The notes beneath the pieces are model-generated. The model made no database searches. It was not told the DNA's origin and saw nothing but the letters and a program-made list of their open reading frames with translations. A stretch of DNA of 64,000 nt, taken from NCBI RefSeq assembly GCF_000484535.1, contig NC_022600.1, positions 3,472,001-3,536,000 of the forward strand. Direction: 5' to 3'. Both the position numbers and the translations under genes were made by a program. The first letter of the stretch is position 1. Each line of letters begins with the position of its first letter. Source of the DNA: Gloeobacter kilaueensis JS1 (GTDB taxonomy: Bacteria; Cyanobacteriota; Cyanobacteriia; Gloeobacterales; Gloeobacteraceae). Below, piece by piece: positions 24,351 to 34,018 of the stretch.

Positions 24351-26192
24351 ATGGCAGGCGCGGGAGCTTTCAAGAAAAACAATCTGGCAGCCTGGCTGGC
24401 AGCGGCATTGACAGTGGCAGGACCGGTGGCTGCCCAGCCCCAGCCCCACAACGTCGTGCTCTTTGTGGTCGATGGCTTGAGGCCGACTGCCGTCAACCCG
24501 GTCGATAGCCCGAGGCTCTATCGCTTTGCCCGCAGGGGTGTACGCTTTGCCAACAGCCATTCGCTGTTTCCGACTTTTACGACCCCGAACGCCACAGCCC
24601 TGGCCACCGGCCACTACCTGGGCGACACGGGCGATTTTAGCAACACGATCTTTCGGGGGCTGGACGGGCCAGCCGGGCAGACGGTCGTGCCCTTCATCGA
24701 AAACGATGGGGTGCTCGCCAGCTTGAATCAGCAATTTACGGGCAACTTTACAGGCGAAACGAGCCTGCTCGCAGCGGCGCGCACAAAAGGTTTCAGCACC
24801 GCCGCCGTGGGCAAACTGGGTCCGGTCCTGATTCAAGATCTCACAGGAGCTGGTGAACCTGGGACGATCGTTTTTGACGATACGACCGGCAGTACAGGCG
24901 GCGTGCCGATCGATCCCCAGGTGCTCGAACGGCTCCAGCAAAATAGCCTTCCTGCCGTCGCTCCCGCTCGGGGCTTGAACGGCAAGGGCGGCGACAGCAA
25001 GACACCGGGCACTGCCCTGCCCAACACGGTCCAGCAGCACTACTTCATCGATGTCACCACCCAGGTGTTGCTGCCGCTATTTAGAGAGCGCCAGAAACCG
25101 TTCGTGCTCGTCTACTGGTCGCGGGATCCGGACGGCACCCAGCACAACCAGGGCGACAGCCTCAACCAGTTGCGCCCCGGCATCAACGGTCCCACCTCCC
25201 GCGCCGCCATCCACAACGCCGACAGCAACCTTGCCCAACTGCTCGCCGGGCTGCGCCTGCTCAATCTGGAGGCGACCACCGATGTCGTCGTCGTCTCCGA
25301 TCACGGTTTTTCGACGGTGAGCAAGCAAGACAGCAAGAGCTACGCCGCCCAGCAGCGCTACCCCGATGTGCCGCCGGGATTTGTCCCGCCCGGCTTTGTG
25401 GCGATCGACCTGGCCCACGAGCTTCAACTGCCGCTTTTTGACGCCGACAGCCAGAATGCTCCCGTCGATGCCCAAAAAGGCCAGCATCCTTTTTTGGGCA
25501 ACGCCGTCATCGGCAGCGATCCGGCCTCCCCGGCGATCGTGGTCGCAGCCAACGGCGGCTCCGATCTGCTCTACTTTCCCGATGCGCCCGATCGCCCCCA
25601 GAAGTTAAAGCAGGCGGTCGATTTTTTGCTCAAGCAGGACTACGTGAGCGGCCTGTTCGTCGATGACAGCCTGGGCGTGCCACCCGGAGCACTCCCCCTC
25701 AGCGCCGTCAACTTAAAAGGCACGGCGCGCACCCCGACTCCGTCGATCGTCGTCAACTTCCGCTCCTTCAGCACCGGTTGCCGCAACGAGCGCGCCTGTG
25801 CGGCGGTCATCGCAGACACGCGCCTGCAGCAGGGCCAGGGCATCCACGGCAGCTTCAGCCGCGCCGACACCTTCAACTACATGGCAGCGAGCGGGCCCGA
25901 TTTCCGCCGCCAGTTCATCGACCGCGCTCCGGCGAGCAACGCCGATATTCAAGTGACGCTCGCCCGTCTATTGGGTCTTGATATCCCGAGCCGGGGCGAA
26001 CTCACTGGGCGAGTGCTGGGCGAAGCACTGGCAGGTGGTGCCCCCGTACCGGTCAGCTCCGGCACCCTGCGCTCGAAACCTGGAATAGAAGGCCGCGTCA
26101 CCCTCCTGCAGTACCAGCAGGTGGGCAAGACCCGCTACTTCGACGCTGCCGGCTTCGCAGGCCGCACCCTGGGGCTCAAACAAGGCCGCTGA
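24351..26192 (+). CDS. secreted alkaline-phosphatase-superfamily / phosphodiesterase protein
   Basis: 613 residues. Signal peptide at about 1-28 (ending Ala-Ala-Gln). The metal-site strand Val-Val-Leu-Phe-Val-Val-Asp-Gly-Leu-Arg-Pro near 35-45, a likely nucleophile in 'Phe-Pro-Thr-Phe-Thr-Thr-Pro-Asn' and the distal 'Val-Val-Ser-Asp-His-Gly-Phe' near 313-319 place it among type I phosphodiesterase/nucleotide pyrophosphatase-like enzymes. It probably hydrolyses phosphate mono- or diesters in the periplasm. Substrate unknown. It follows the RND terminator and has its own leader of about 65 bases. Confidence 0.83.
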   Translation: MAGAGAFKKNNLAAWLAAALTVAGPVAAQPQPHNVVLFVVDGLRPTAVNPVDSPRLYRFARRGVRFANSHSLFPTFTTPNATALATGHYLGDTGDFSNTIFRGLDGPAGQTVVPFIENDGVLASLNQQFTGNFTGETSLLAAARTKGFSTAAVGKLGPVLIQDLTGAGEPGTIVFDDTTGSTGGVPIDPQVLERLQQNSLPAVAPARGLNGKGGDSKTPGTALPNTVQQHYFIDVTTQVLLPLFRERQKPFVLVYWSRDPDGTQHNQGDSLNQLRPGINGPTSRAAIHNADSNLAQLLAGLRLLNLEATTDVVVVSDHGFSTVSKQDSKSYAAQQRYPDVPPGFVPPGFVAIDLAHELQLPLFDADSQNAPVDAQKGQHPFLGNAVIGSDPASPAIVVAANGGSDLLYFPDAPDRPQKLKQAVDFLLKQDYVSGLFVDDSLGVPPGALPLSAVNLKGTARTPTPSIVVNFRSFSTGCRNERACAAVIADTRLQQGQGIHGSFSRADTFNYMAASGPDFRRQFIDRAPASNADIQVTLARLLGLDIPSRGELTGRVLGEALAGGAPVPVSSGTLRSKPGIEGRVTLLQYQQVGKTRYFDAAGFAGRTLGLKQGR

Positions 26193-26195
26193 GGA

Positions 26196-26831
26196 TCAAT
26201 CGGACAGGTTTAGAACGAAGCGCATCGCCGCTGCCTGCCCTTGCTGCCGTCCGATCCGCAGCGCCTCTGTCAGGACGGCTGCGCTCAATCCCGGCAGCAA
26301 GCTAGAGCTTTCTATCGGCTCCAGGGATTGACTCTCGGCAACTGTGCCAAAAAGCAGTACCCGAGCAGCGTTGCTATCGACTATCCAGTACTCTTGTATC
26401 CCTAACTGGCCGTACAATTCGCGCTTAATTGTCAGATCGTCCTGCAAGCTGGTGGCTGCGACTTCCAGGACCAGAGCTGGAGCGGGGGCATTGTCGAGAT
26501 CGATCGGGCTGTTGGAGTAAGCGTCCGGTTGTCCTCCCATCAGGTAGTAGGCCAGATCCGGCTGGGCTTCTTGCTCACCCGTTTTTCTAAGGCTGATATT
26601 GGTCAGGCCCTGCAGGTCGAGCCCCCGGCTGAAAGCATAGATGCTGATGATCTGGGCGATGAGATAGTTGTCTTCTGCGTGGGCGCGGCCAACGGGTGAC
26701 ATCTCAATGCGTATCCAGCCCTGGTGATAGTAGAACTTCGCTTTTTGAAGGGCAGGATCGTCAGCCAGAGCAAGAAAGTCGCCCCAATTGGCGCGCACCC
26801 ATGCCTCTAATCGAACTGCCGGCGTTCTCAT
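26196..26831 (-). CDS. Uma2 family (DUF820) putative endonuclease
   Basis: 211 residues of a restriction-nuclease-like fold very abundant in cyanobacteria. Visible elements are 'Pro-Asp-Leu-Ala-Tyr-Tyr' near 92-97, 'Pro-Ala-Leu-Val-Leu-Glu-Val' near 118-124 (acidic metal ligands), and 'Lys...Leu-Gly-Ile-x-Glu-Tyr-Trp-Ile-Val-Asp'. Nuclease activity is predicted, not established, and cyanobacterial genomes carry many copies. It is convergent with the phosphodiesterase gene with only three bases between stops. Confidence 0.85.
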   Translation of the reverse strand: MRTPAVRLEAWVRANWGDFLALADDPALQKAKFYYHQGWIRIEMSPVGRAHAEDNYLIAQIISIYAFSRGLDLQGLTNISLRKTGEQEAQPDLAYYLMGGQPDAYSNSPIDLDNAPAPALVLEVAATSLQDDLTIKRELYGQLGIQEYWIVDSNAARVLLFGTVAESQSLEPIESSSLLPGLSAAVLTEALRIGRQQGQAAAMRFVLNLSD

Positions 26832-26922
26832 CGGTCTGGAATCTTCTACCTGCTGTTTCTGATCTTAGCGAGAAAAAAGAGCAGACAGCTGTGGAAGGCG
26901 ATCTCAGGGCAGTCTAAATAAT

Positions 26923-26950
26923 GTACGGTAATGTACTCGATTTACTGTAC
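26923..26950. promoter_or_regulatory. inverted repeat (operator-like) upstream of the sulfonate genes
   Basis: GTACGGTAA (26923-26931) and TTACTGTAC (26942-26950) form an inverted repeat with eight of nine matches and a ten-base spacer that itself contains TGTAC. A further GTACGGTTTA copy lies at 26991-27000, close to the ssuA start. A possible -35 (TTGACT, 26951-26956) directly abuts the repeat, with a weak -10 17 bases later. The arrangement resembles a binding site for a dimeric regulator controlling ssuA; no regulator gene is adjacent. Confidence 0.5.
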
Positions 26951-27018
26951 TTGACTGTTTGATCGTGCTAACTTGTTAGGCGCTCAATAAGTACGGTTTA
27001 TCGATTGGAGAACCGTAG

Positions 27019-28044
27019 ATGCCGAATATTCAGTGTGGTGGGTTCATCGGGCAGGTGTGGGCGGTCCTGGCGCGCTCTGTTTTAGCGCTGGGGATCGCCC
27101 TGGGACTGGCCGGTTGCAGCGTCCAGGCCGGTACCCAGGTGGCGGCGCGCAGCCAGGGGGAACGGGTGGTGCGCATCGGGTATCAAAAGACCGGCGAAAT
27201 CATCCGGCTGCAGGGCAAGCTCCAAAAACGGCTGGCGGCGGTGGGGGCAAAAGTCGAGTGGGCAGAATTTACCGCCGGGCCACCGCTTCTGGAGGCATTG
27301 AGCGCGGGCGGCCTCGATTTTGGTGCGACCGGCGACACGCCGCCTATCTTTGCCCAGGCGGCGGGTGCGCCCCTGGTCTACGTGGCGGCAACTGAACCGA
27401 GCCCGCGTGGGCGGGCGATCCTGGTTCATAAAAGCAGCCACATCCGCACCGTTCGGGATCTGCGTGGCAAGAAAGTGGCCGTCCAGAAGGCTTCCGGAGC
27501 GCACTATCTGCTGGTGCAGGTGTTAGAGCGAGCGGGGCTTCACTGGAGCGACATCAAGCCGGTTTATCTTGCTCCGGCAGAAGCCAGGGTGGCCTTTGCC
27601 AGCCATAGCGTCGATGCCTGGGCAATCTGGGATCCGTTTTATGCCGTGGCCGAGGAACAGCCGGATGTGCGGGTACTCATCGACGGCGAGGGGATCACCA
27701 CCCAGGGGAGCCGCTACCTGGCTTCGCGGGATTTTGCCCTGCGCAATCCCGATCTGTTGCGCGTCGTGCTCGACGAGTACCGGCAGGTCAACCGCTGGAT
27801 CGACGAACATCCCCACGAGGCAGCCCTGCTCGCTGCCAGGAGCCAGGGGCTGCCGGTCTCGACCCTTGAGCGGACCTTCCGCCGCCGCCGCGAGGCGCTC
27901 GTACCGCTCGACGCCCACTTTGTCAGCGAACAGCAAAAAGTGGCGGACACCTTCTGGCGGCTCAAACTGCTCCCCCGGCCCGTGAACATTCGTGAGGCGC
28001 TGCTCGATTCAAAGCAGTACGCCGCCTCTGCCGGATCACCTTAG
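27019..28044 (+). CDS. ssuA: aliphatic-sulfonate-binding lipoprotein, SsuA type
   Basis: 341 residues. Lipoprotein signal with lipobox Leu-Ala-Gly-Cys33, so it is anchored to the membrane facing the periplasm. The solute-binding fold starts 'Val-Arg-Ile-Gly-Tyr-Gln-Lys', with 'Phe-Gly-Ala-Thr-Gly-Asp-Thr-Pro-Pro' near 96-104 and '[10 protein letters not shown]' near 198-207, both hallmarks of SsuA/TauA-like proteins. It delivers sulfonates to an ABC permease, but no ssuB or ssuC lies nearby. The monooxygenase gene follows after 13 bases. Confidence 0.87.
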   Translation: MPNIQCGGFIGQVWAVLARSVLALGIALGLAGCSVQAGTQVAARSQGERVVRIGYQKTGEIIRLQGKLQKRLAAVGAKVEWAEFTAGPPLLEALSAGGLDFGATGDTPPIFAQAAGAPLVYVAATEPSPRGRAILVHKSSHIRTVRDLRGKKVAVQKASGAHYLLVQVLERAGLHWSDIKPVYLAPAEARVAFASHSVDAWAIWDPFYAVAEEQPDVRVLIDGEGITTQGSRYLASRDFALRNPDLLRVVLDEYRQVNRWIDEHPHEAALLAARSQGLPVSTLERTFRRRREALVPLDAHFVSEQQKVADTFWRLKLLPRPVNIREALLDSKQYAASAGSP

Positions 28045-28057
28045 ACAAGGAGAGGAC

Positions 28058-29155
28058 ATGGAAGTGTTCTGGTACCTGCCGACCCAGGGCGACCAGCGCT
28101 ATCTAGGAAGCGCCATCGGTGAACGGGAGCCGAGCTATCCGTACCTGCGCCAGATCGCCCAGGCCGCTGACCAGTTGGGCTTTGGCGGAATGCTCATCGG
28201 CACCGGCCAGAAGCAGGACACCTGGGTGGTGGCGACCGCTCTGATGACCGAGACGCAGCGGCTGCGCTTTTTGCTCGCCATCCGGCCCTCGATCATGTCA
28301 CCGGCGCTGTCGGTGCGGATGGCGGCCACCTTCGACCGCATTTCCGGTGGTCGGATCTTGCTCAATATCGTCACCGGCGGCAGCGCCGTCGAGGCGGCCA
28401 AAGACGGTGTCTTTCTCGATCACGACGAGCGCTACGCGCTGACGGACGAATTTTTGACGATCTGGCGGGCGCTGATGCGGGGCGAGGAGGTGCATTTTCA
28501 GGGCAAGCACCTGCGCATCGAGGGGGGCAAACTCGGCTTTGCTCCTGTACAGCGGCCTTACCCGCCCCTGTACTTCGGCGGCTCCTCCGCTGCCGCCCTG
28601 GAGGTGGCTGCCAGGCACGTCGATGTCTATCTGAGTTGGGGAGAACCCCCTGATCAAGTAGCGCTCAAGATTGCCCAGGTGCGTCGCCTGGCGGCAGCCT
28701 GCGGTCGGACGGTGCGCTTCGGCATCCGCCTGCACGTCATCGTGCGCGAGACGACCCAGCAAGCCTGGGACGCCGCCAACGACCTGATCCGCTACCTCGA
28801 CGACGAGCAGATCGCCGCTTCCCAGCAGGCGTTTGCCCGCTCCGACTCCGAAGGCCAGAGGCGGATGCTGCAGTTGCACCGGGGGCGGCGCGACGCCCTC
28901 GAAGTTGCCCCCAACCTCTGGGCAGGGGTCGGGCTGGTGCGGGGCGGGGCCGGGACGGCGCTGGTGGGCGATGCCGATACGGTTGCCCGGCGGATGTACG
29001 AGTACGCCGATCTGGGCATCGAGACGTTTATCTTTTCGGGCTATCCCCACCTGGAAGAAGCCTACCGGGTGGCCGAGTTGCTCTTTCCCCGGCTGCCGCT
29101 CAAAGAACCGCCCCAGCCCGAGCGCCAGCCGGTGGTGCGCGAGGGAGCGGTCTAG
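28058..29155 (+). CDS. ssuD: FMNH2-dependent alkanesulfonate monooxygenase
   Basis: 365 residues from the ATG at 28058, which has AAGGAGAGG seven bases upstream. Flavin-dependent luciferase-like TIM barrel: 'Phe-Trp-Tyr-Leu-Pro-Thr' at the start, 'Leu-Ala-Ile-Arg-Pro-Ser' near 74-79, 'Asn-Ile-Val-Thr-Gly-Gly' near 104-109 and 'Tyr-Phe-Gly-Gly-Ser-Ser' near 170-175 are SsuD signatures. It cleaves alkanesulfonates to aldehyde and sulfite with reduced FMN, releasing sulfur during sulfate limitation. The flavin reductase SsuE is not adjacent. Confidence 0.92.
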   Translation: MEVFWYLPTQGDQRYLGSAIGEREPSYPYLRQIAQAADQLGFGGMLIGTGQKQDTWVVATALMTETQRLRFLLAIRPSIMSPALSVRMAATFDRISGGRILLNIVTGGSAVEAAKDGVFLDHDERYALTDEFLTIWRALMRGEEVHFQGKHLRIEGGKLGFAPVQRPYPPLYFGGSSAAALEVAARHVDVYLSWGEPPDQVALKIAQVRRLAAACGRTVRFGIRLHVIVRETTQQAWDAANDLIRYLDDEQIAASQQAFARSDSEGQRRMLQLHRGRRDALEVAPNLWAGVGLVRGGAGTALVGDADTVARRMYEYADLGIETFIFSGYPHLEEAYRVAELLFPRLPLKEPPQPERQPVVREGAV

Positions 29156-29187
29156 GACCAGATTTTTGCAGAGCGAGTGAGGTGTGC

Positions 29188-31812
29188 ATGGGAGTGTTCT
29201 TAAAATTTCGTTTGCCTCTGTTTCTCGCTATGGGCCTGCTGGTGCCCTGGGAGGCCGCTCAGGGACAACCACCGCTGCGGCTGGGGGATCTAAGAACTCT
29301 AGATACAGGCAGCGCCGCCGATCTCAAGGAGCGCCCCGCCGCCTGGAACTGGACAGAACCGGTGATCAAGCAGGCGGCGGCTCCACCCGATGGGGCCCAG
29401 TCTTCTGAGCCCGTGGCCGATCTGCCCGACGAGGAGGGTGCGGGCGATCTGCTCGACGAAGTGGCGGTGACGGCAACCCGGAGGCCGGTGCGCCAGCGGG
29501 ACACCACCGCCACGACTTATAGCGTCCGGCAAGAAGACTTCCGGGCCGTGGGGGCCACCACCGCCAGCGACGCTCTGCAACTGGTGCCGGGTTTTCAGGC
29601 GGTGCCTTCCTTTGGCGGTATACGCATCGGCGGCATCTTCCTGCGCGGCTTCGACGACTCGCGCTTTCAACTGCTGCGCGATGGACTGCTCTTAAACCGC
29701 TCCTCCAGCGGCGCAGCGGATCTGGTGGCCGTGCAACTGGTCGATCTCGAGCGCATCGAGGTGGTGACCGGTGGGGCGACGCTGCGCTACGGCTCCGGGG
29801 CGGTAGGAGGCGTGATCAACTTGATCACCGAGACGCCCAAAGGGCAACCCAGACTGCGCTTTAGCTACGAGACCGGCAGTTACGGCTTCAGCCGCTACAC
29901 CGCCAAGTTCGGCGGCGACGACACCTTCAACTACAACCTCACCTACGGCGGCATCGTTGCTTTCAACGACTACCCCTTCAGCTACACCCTGCCCAACCAG
30001 GCACTCTTTTATGGGCCGACCAGCAACCCGGCGGCCCAGGCACCGGCGGCAATCAATCCGGCGGGCTACCCGAACGGCCAGAACTCCTTTGGCCTGGGCG
30101 GTGCGGCGGCTGCCGATCCGGCCAACCGTGGTCCTATCGACCTCTACGGCTTTCTCAAGCCCGAGGTCGGGCCACCCATCAAAGTCCAGGGCGTCGCCGA
30201 CGCTGCCCAGGCAGCCAGCGACAACTACTCAGCCAAGCTCACCTTCAAACCCGACCCCTTCAACAAGCTGACCCTGCGGCTCGATCAGCAGAACCGTTTT
30301 TATTTGCAGACGCCCTCCACCTTCGGCAACAGTTTTCCGGTCTGCCAGGGAGGGCCATCGGCAGCAGCCAATCCGACCCTCAACGGCGATCAGTTCTTTC
30401 CGGTCGATGAATTCGGCAACCCCCTTTCCTGCGACCAGCAGCGCTACACCGTCGCTACCCCCAGCAGCGTCCAGGCAGGCGGTCCTTACCCCTACAACAT
30501 TGCCCTCGGCAGCGGAGCGGTCTTTCCGACAGGCCAGGCGTACCCACTGGCGGAGGCCAGCACCCAGGGCGGGCCGCGCGCCTTCCAGCGCATTCATACT
30601 TCCCAGACCCAGGCGGCACTCTATTGGGACCACGAAATTTCTCCCACCACCTCGCTCAACAGCTACGCCTACTTTTTGCGCCTCGCAGGCAACCAGTTCA
30701 CCCCCGATCCCTTCTACTACAACACCAACCTCCAGCAGAGCCTGGGAACGAGTGCCATCCCCGGCCTGCCCGGCCAGCGCACCGCCCCCCCCAACGCCCA
30801 GCCTGCCTACGAGAATGGCCGCTTCGAGATCCAGACGGCCCTCAACACCAAGCTCTCCCCCGGCCAGGATCTCTCCTTTGGGCTCAACTTTCTGGAGGAC
30901 CGCTCCTACCAGCAACGAAGCGGTGGGCGTACGTTCTTCGACAAGGCGATTGCCCGCTACGCCGCCTTCTTGATCGACGACATCAGCTTCAGCGACCAGC
31001 TCAAGGCGAATATCGGCCTGCGCTACACCTCCAACTCCGCCTTCGGCGAGCTATTGAGCCCCGCCGCCGGTGTGCGCTATAGCCCGACCAGTTTTCTTTC
31101 GTTGCGGGCGAACTGGTCCCAGGTCTTTAACGCCCCCAGCCTCACCAACCTCTTCGTCGCCGGGGCGGGCGTGATCCCCAACCCCGATCTCAAACCCGAG
31201 ACCGGCGTCACCTACGATGTCGGCGTCGATATCACCCCGGCGCGCAACCTGGGCTTTCGCCTCACCTACTTCAACACCTACCTGGACGGGGCGATCGGCA
31301 CAGCGGTCTTCCGCAACCCCGATCCGACCTCGCAGTTTCGCTTTCTCTCGCAGACGCGCAACTTGGATAGCCGCCTCGCCTCTGGGATCGAACTGACCGC
31401 CGACTGGCAGCTGAGCGATCAGTGGCGTCTTAGAGCGATCTGGAGCAACACCGATGCGCGCAACTACGGTCCTCCCGACAGCCCCGATCAATCTACCTAC
31501 CCCTACTTTTACCAGTATCAAGATCCAAACATTCCCTTCAACAGCGTCCTGGTTAACGCCGTCTACCAGAACCGGGGCCTGCTCGCCAGCCTGGTGGGCC
31601 GCTACGACAGTGGCAAGCGCCGCTTCAACTCCCTCGACTTTGTGCCCGCCTGGTTCAGCCTCGATCTCAACGTCGAGCTACCTATCGCTCCCAACTTCAT
31701 CCTCACCGGCAGCGTCTTCAACCTGCTCGACAGTCAGTACGAATTTCGTGACGGTGCCCCGGCACCCGGCACTACCTTCCGCCTCGGCGGACGGGTCGAG
31801 ATCGGCGGCTAG
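29188..31812 (+). CDS. TonB-dependent outer-membrane receptor in sulfonate locus
   Basis: About 874 residues from the ATG at 29188 (an in-frame GTG at 29182 is possible). Signal peptide at about 1-27, a spacer, then a TonB-box-like 'Glu-Val-Ala-Val-Thr-Ala-Thr' segment near 90-96. The plug domain has 'Asp-Ala-Leu-Gln-Leu-Val-Pro-Gly' and 'Arg-Ile-Glu-Val-Val-Thr-Gly-Gly-Ala-Thr-Leu-Arg-Tyr-Gly', and a 22-strand-type barrel ends in an aromatic/Gly-rich strand. It imports a scarce large or charged ligand across the outer membrane. Its position 32 bases after ssuD suggests a sulfonated or sulfur-containing ligand rather than iron or B12. Confidence 0.9.
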   Translation: MGVFLKFRLPLFLAMGLLVPWEAAQGQPPLRLGDLRTLDTGSAADLKERPAAWNWTEPVIKQAAAPPDGAQSSEPVADLPDEEGAGDLLDEVAVTATRRPVRQRDTTATTYSVRQEDFRAVGATTASDALQLVPGFQAVPSFGGIRIGGIFLRGFDDSRFQLLRDGLLLNRSSSGAADLVAVQLVDLERIEVVTGGATLRYGSGAVGGVINLITETPKGQPRLRFSYETGSYGFSRYTAKFGGDDTFNYNLTYGGIVAFNDYPFSYTLPNQALFYGPTSNPAAQAPAAINPAGYPNGQNSFGLGGAAAADPANRGPIDLYGFLKPEVGPPIKVQGVADAAQAASDNYSAKLTFKPDPFNKLTLRLDQQNRFYLQTPSTFGNSFPVCQGGPSAAANPTLNGDQFFPVDEFGNPLSCDQQRYTVATPSSVQAGGPYPYNIALGSGAVFPTGQAYPLAEASTQGGPRAFQRIHTSQTQAALYWDHEISPTTSLNSYAYFLRLAGNQFTPDPFYYNTNLQQSLGTSAIPGLPGQRTAPPNAQPAYENGRFEIQTALNTKLSPGQDLSFGLNFLEDRSYQQRSGGRTFFDKAIARYAAFLIDDISFSDQLKANIGLRYTSNSAFGELLSPAAGVRYSPTSFLSLRANWSQVFNAPSLTNLFVAGAGVIPNPDLKPETGVTYDVGVDITPARNLGFRLTYFNTYLDGAIGTAVFRNPDPTSQFRFLSQTRNLDSRLASGIELTADWQLSDQWRLRAIWSNTDARNYGPPDSPDQSTYPYFYQYQDPNIPFNSVLVNAVYQNRGLLASLVGRYDSGKRRFNSLDFVPAWFSLDLNVELPIAPNFILTGSVFNLLDSQYEFRDGAPAPGTTFRLGGRVEIGG

Positions 31813-32036
31813 GCGTTGAAGCGGTGTGCGAATATTCAGCTGATTGCACGCGGATCGGACAGTGCAAAATATTGTACAGTCTTAAATTGATCTCTGGCGA
31901 TGTATCAGGCGATACCTGTAATTCTCTATCTCAAGACAGTCGCTTCCGCCTCCCGCTTTTGAAACAATCTGCCTGCAGTGGAGAAGCCTCCTTCGACACT
32001 CACAAACTGTCAAGACACCAAAAAGGGAGATTTACT

Positions 32037-32360
32037 ATGGCAGATTCTCAAATTACCGCCGATCTCGACACGACGATTGCAGCGCTGCAACGGGGGCTCA
32101 CCTCCGTTCCTGCCGATCAGGCGCTGGCCCTTATCGACCGCTGGCAGCAGGCTCTACAGGGCACTGACCTGGCTGAGGATCTCGGTCAGCTAAAAGCGGC
32201 ACTGGGCAACGGTGATACCGCTCAACTCGGTTCTTTGCTCACTGATCTTGGCGAAGATTCGGCTGAGACCGCGACCAAAGCCGGTGCCACCGGCGAGGTA
32301 GCAAGCAAGTTGCAGCAACTGTCGCAGCTTCTCGTTCAGGCGGGCGGCTCCCTGCAATAG
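32037..32360 (+). CDS. small all-helical protein, function unknown
   Basis: 107 residues from the ATG at 32037 with AAGGGAGA upstream; the frame stays open further left but without a good start. Rich in Ala, Leu, Gln, Asp and Thr, it appears to form four to five amphipathic helices, with a conserved-looking 'Ile-Asp-Arg-Trp-Gln-Gln-Ala-Leu' near 43-50. No Cys, no membrane segment, no signal peptide; net acidic. The ~225 bases before it hold no recognisable gene. I do not know its function. Confidence 0.7.
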   Translation: MADSQITADLDTTIAALQRGLTSVPADQALALIDRWQQALQGTDLAEDLGQLKAALGNGDTAQLGSLLTDLGEDSAETATKAGATGEVASKLQQLSQLLVQAGGSLQ

Positions 32361-32427
32361 CGATGAGCGCCGCAGTCTCGCCCAGCCAGTACCTGGATGA
32401 GGCTGCGGTTTCCCGATAGATTGCCCA

Positions 32428-33705
32428 CTACAGCCTCAATAGCTCCCGATGCCGCAAGAAAGCCTGCAGCGCGTAGAGTGTCACGACTACCGCCCCAACG
32501 GCGAGGGTGAGCGGGGCACCGAAGTGGTTGGCGACAAATCCCGAAAGCAGGTTGCCTACGGGGGTGAGGCCCATAAAGGCGAGGCTGAACAGGCTCATCA
32601 CCCGGCCCAATAACTGGTCCGGCACGCTCGTCTGCAACTCGGTGTTGACGATCGTCACCTGCGAGACGATCGCTGCGCCGAGCATAAAGAGCAACAACAG
32701 CGACAGCACAAAGTCCGTCGAGAGGGCAAAACCGACCAGGCTGCCCCCGAGGGCGAGGGAGGCAAAAAAGGTGATCCGGCCCTTGCCCAGCCGCTCGCCC
32801 AGCCAGGCGATGAGCAGCGCACCCGTAACCGCTCCGATGCCCACCGCTCCTGTAAGTAGTCCAAGGCCGCCGGAGCCGACTTTTAGAATGTCTTTGGCAA
32901 ACAGCGGCAACAGCGTGATGTAGGGCATGGCAAAGATACTGGTGACGGCGACCAGCAACAACAGCCACTGCACCTTAAGGGTCTGCTGGACGTAGCGAAA
33001 TGCCTCCACCAGGCTGCAGCGAAAAGAAATCGTGCTGGGGGCGGGTTTGGTCGGTAGCTTGACTCGCAGCAGGGCAAAGATGACGACGATGAAGCTCGCG
33101 GCGTTGACTAAAAAGCAGACCGCCGATCCGGCAGTGGCCAGCAGCACAGCGGCAATCGAAGGACCGATCGCCCGCGCCAGGTTGAACTGGGTCGAGTTGA
33201 GGGCGATGGCGCTCGTCACTTCGTCGCTCGCCAGATCCTTGGCGAGGGTCTGGTAGGCAGGACCGCTCAGGGCCATCGCCAGGCCCGCTCCGAAGGCGAT
33301 GGCGGCGACAGTGGGCACATCGATGCGGTGGATCCAGGTGAGCACGCCCAACAATAGCGCCATCAGCATCTGGACAGTCTGGGCAGCGACGAGTAAAAAC
33401 CGCCGGTCGAAGCGATCGGCAAAGACGCCGCCTACCACCGAGAAAAACAGCGACGGCAGGCCACCGGCAAAACCGACCAGTCCCAGCCAGAAGGGCGAGC
33501 TGTCGAGGCTGAGCACTAGCCAGCCCTGGGCGACGACCTGGATCCAGCCGCCAATGTTCGAGACAAAGGCGCTGATAAAAAACAGGCGGTAGTCGCGGTA
33601 CCTGAGCGCCCCAAGATGCTTAAAAAGAGCGATCTCGGGCCTGTCACTCTCCACCGGTAGCACCGGGGTGATGGGCTCGACGGCGCGCATGTTGTTGCCG
33701 CTCAT
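32428..33705 (-). CDS. MFS transporter
   Basis: 425 residues with 12 membrane helices. The 'Ala-Asp-Arg-Phe-Asp-Arg-Arg' loop between helices 2 and 3 (about 96-102) is the MFS motif A. 'Arg-Asp-Tyr-Arg-Leu-Phe' precedes helix 1, and 'Ala-Arg-Ala-Ile-Gly-Pro-Ser-Ile' occurs in helix 5-6 as in the EntS-like/DUF894 exporter group. Substrate unknown. It is related to the transporter at 62690-63949, which shares the pre-helix motif and plan. Confidence 0.85.
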   Translation of the reverse strand: MSGNNMRAVEPITPVLPVESDRPEIALFKHLGALRYRDYRLFFISAFVSNIGGWIQVVAQGWLVLSLDSSPFWLGLVGFAGGLPSLFFSVVGGVFADRFDRRFLLVAAQTVQMLMALLLGVLTWIHRIDVPTVAAIAFGAGLAMALSGPAYQTLAKDLASDEVTSAIALNSTQFNLARAIGPSIAAVLLATAGSAVCFLVNAASFIVVIFALLRVKLPTKPAPSTISFRCSLVEAFRYVQQTLKVQWLLLLVAVTSIFAMPYITLLPLFAKDILKVGSGGLGLLTGAVGIGAVTGALLIAWLGERLGKGRITFFASLALGGSLVGFALSTDFVLSLLLLFMLGAAIVSQVTIVNTELQTSVPDQLLGRVMSLFSLAFMGLTPVGNLLSGFVANHFGAPLTLAVGAVVVTLYALQAFLRHRELLRL

Positions 33706-33837
33706 GGGTTCTTCCAGAAGGAGAGATCGATCTCAAGTAGACGAAGCTGAATAAGCATGAGGTTTTGGGCTGGGGTAGGGGAAGCAGAGTTCTAGGGCTG
33801 GTTGTTCTCTTGGCTTTTTGGGTACTTGCTAAAACCG

Positions 33838-34018
33838 TCCCCCACCTCCCCTTACCCCCCTGCCCCCCTTACCCCTCCTGCCCCCGCCGGGGCAGGAGAG
33901 GCAAGGGGGGTTCACTGTAACTGGGCTGCCGGGTGGCTCGGTGAAGTCGGTTGCAGGCTTGTCATCCTCCCCTCTCTCCTTGTGGGAGAGGGGCTGGGGG
34001 GTGAGGGGTCAGGGACCG
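33838..34018. repeat. C-rich intergenic repeat with two hairpins
   Basis: The 303-base gap 33706-34008 contains no gene I can support. Its right part is strand-asymmetric: C-rich runs broken by T or A, a perfect 10-bp stem with a four-base loop (33875-33884 with 33889-33898), and CCCCTCTC/GAGAGGGG (33969-33976 with 33986-33993), followed by G-rich runs ending at the stop of the next minus-strand gene. This type of sequence is a dispersed intergenic repeat in many bacterial genomes. The left part (33706-33837) shows nothing notable. Confidence 0.6.

Noticed and set aside
26696-26917. Plus-strand ORF of 73 codons between the Uma2 gene and ssuA
   Set aside because: Largely antisense to the Uma2 gene start; no ribosome site.
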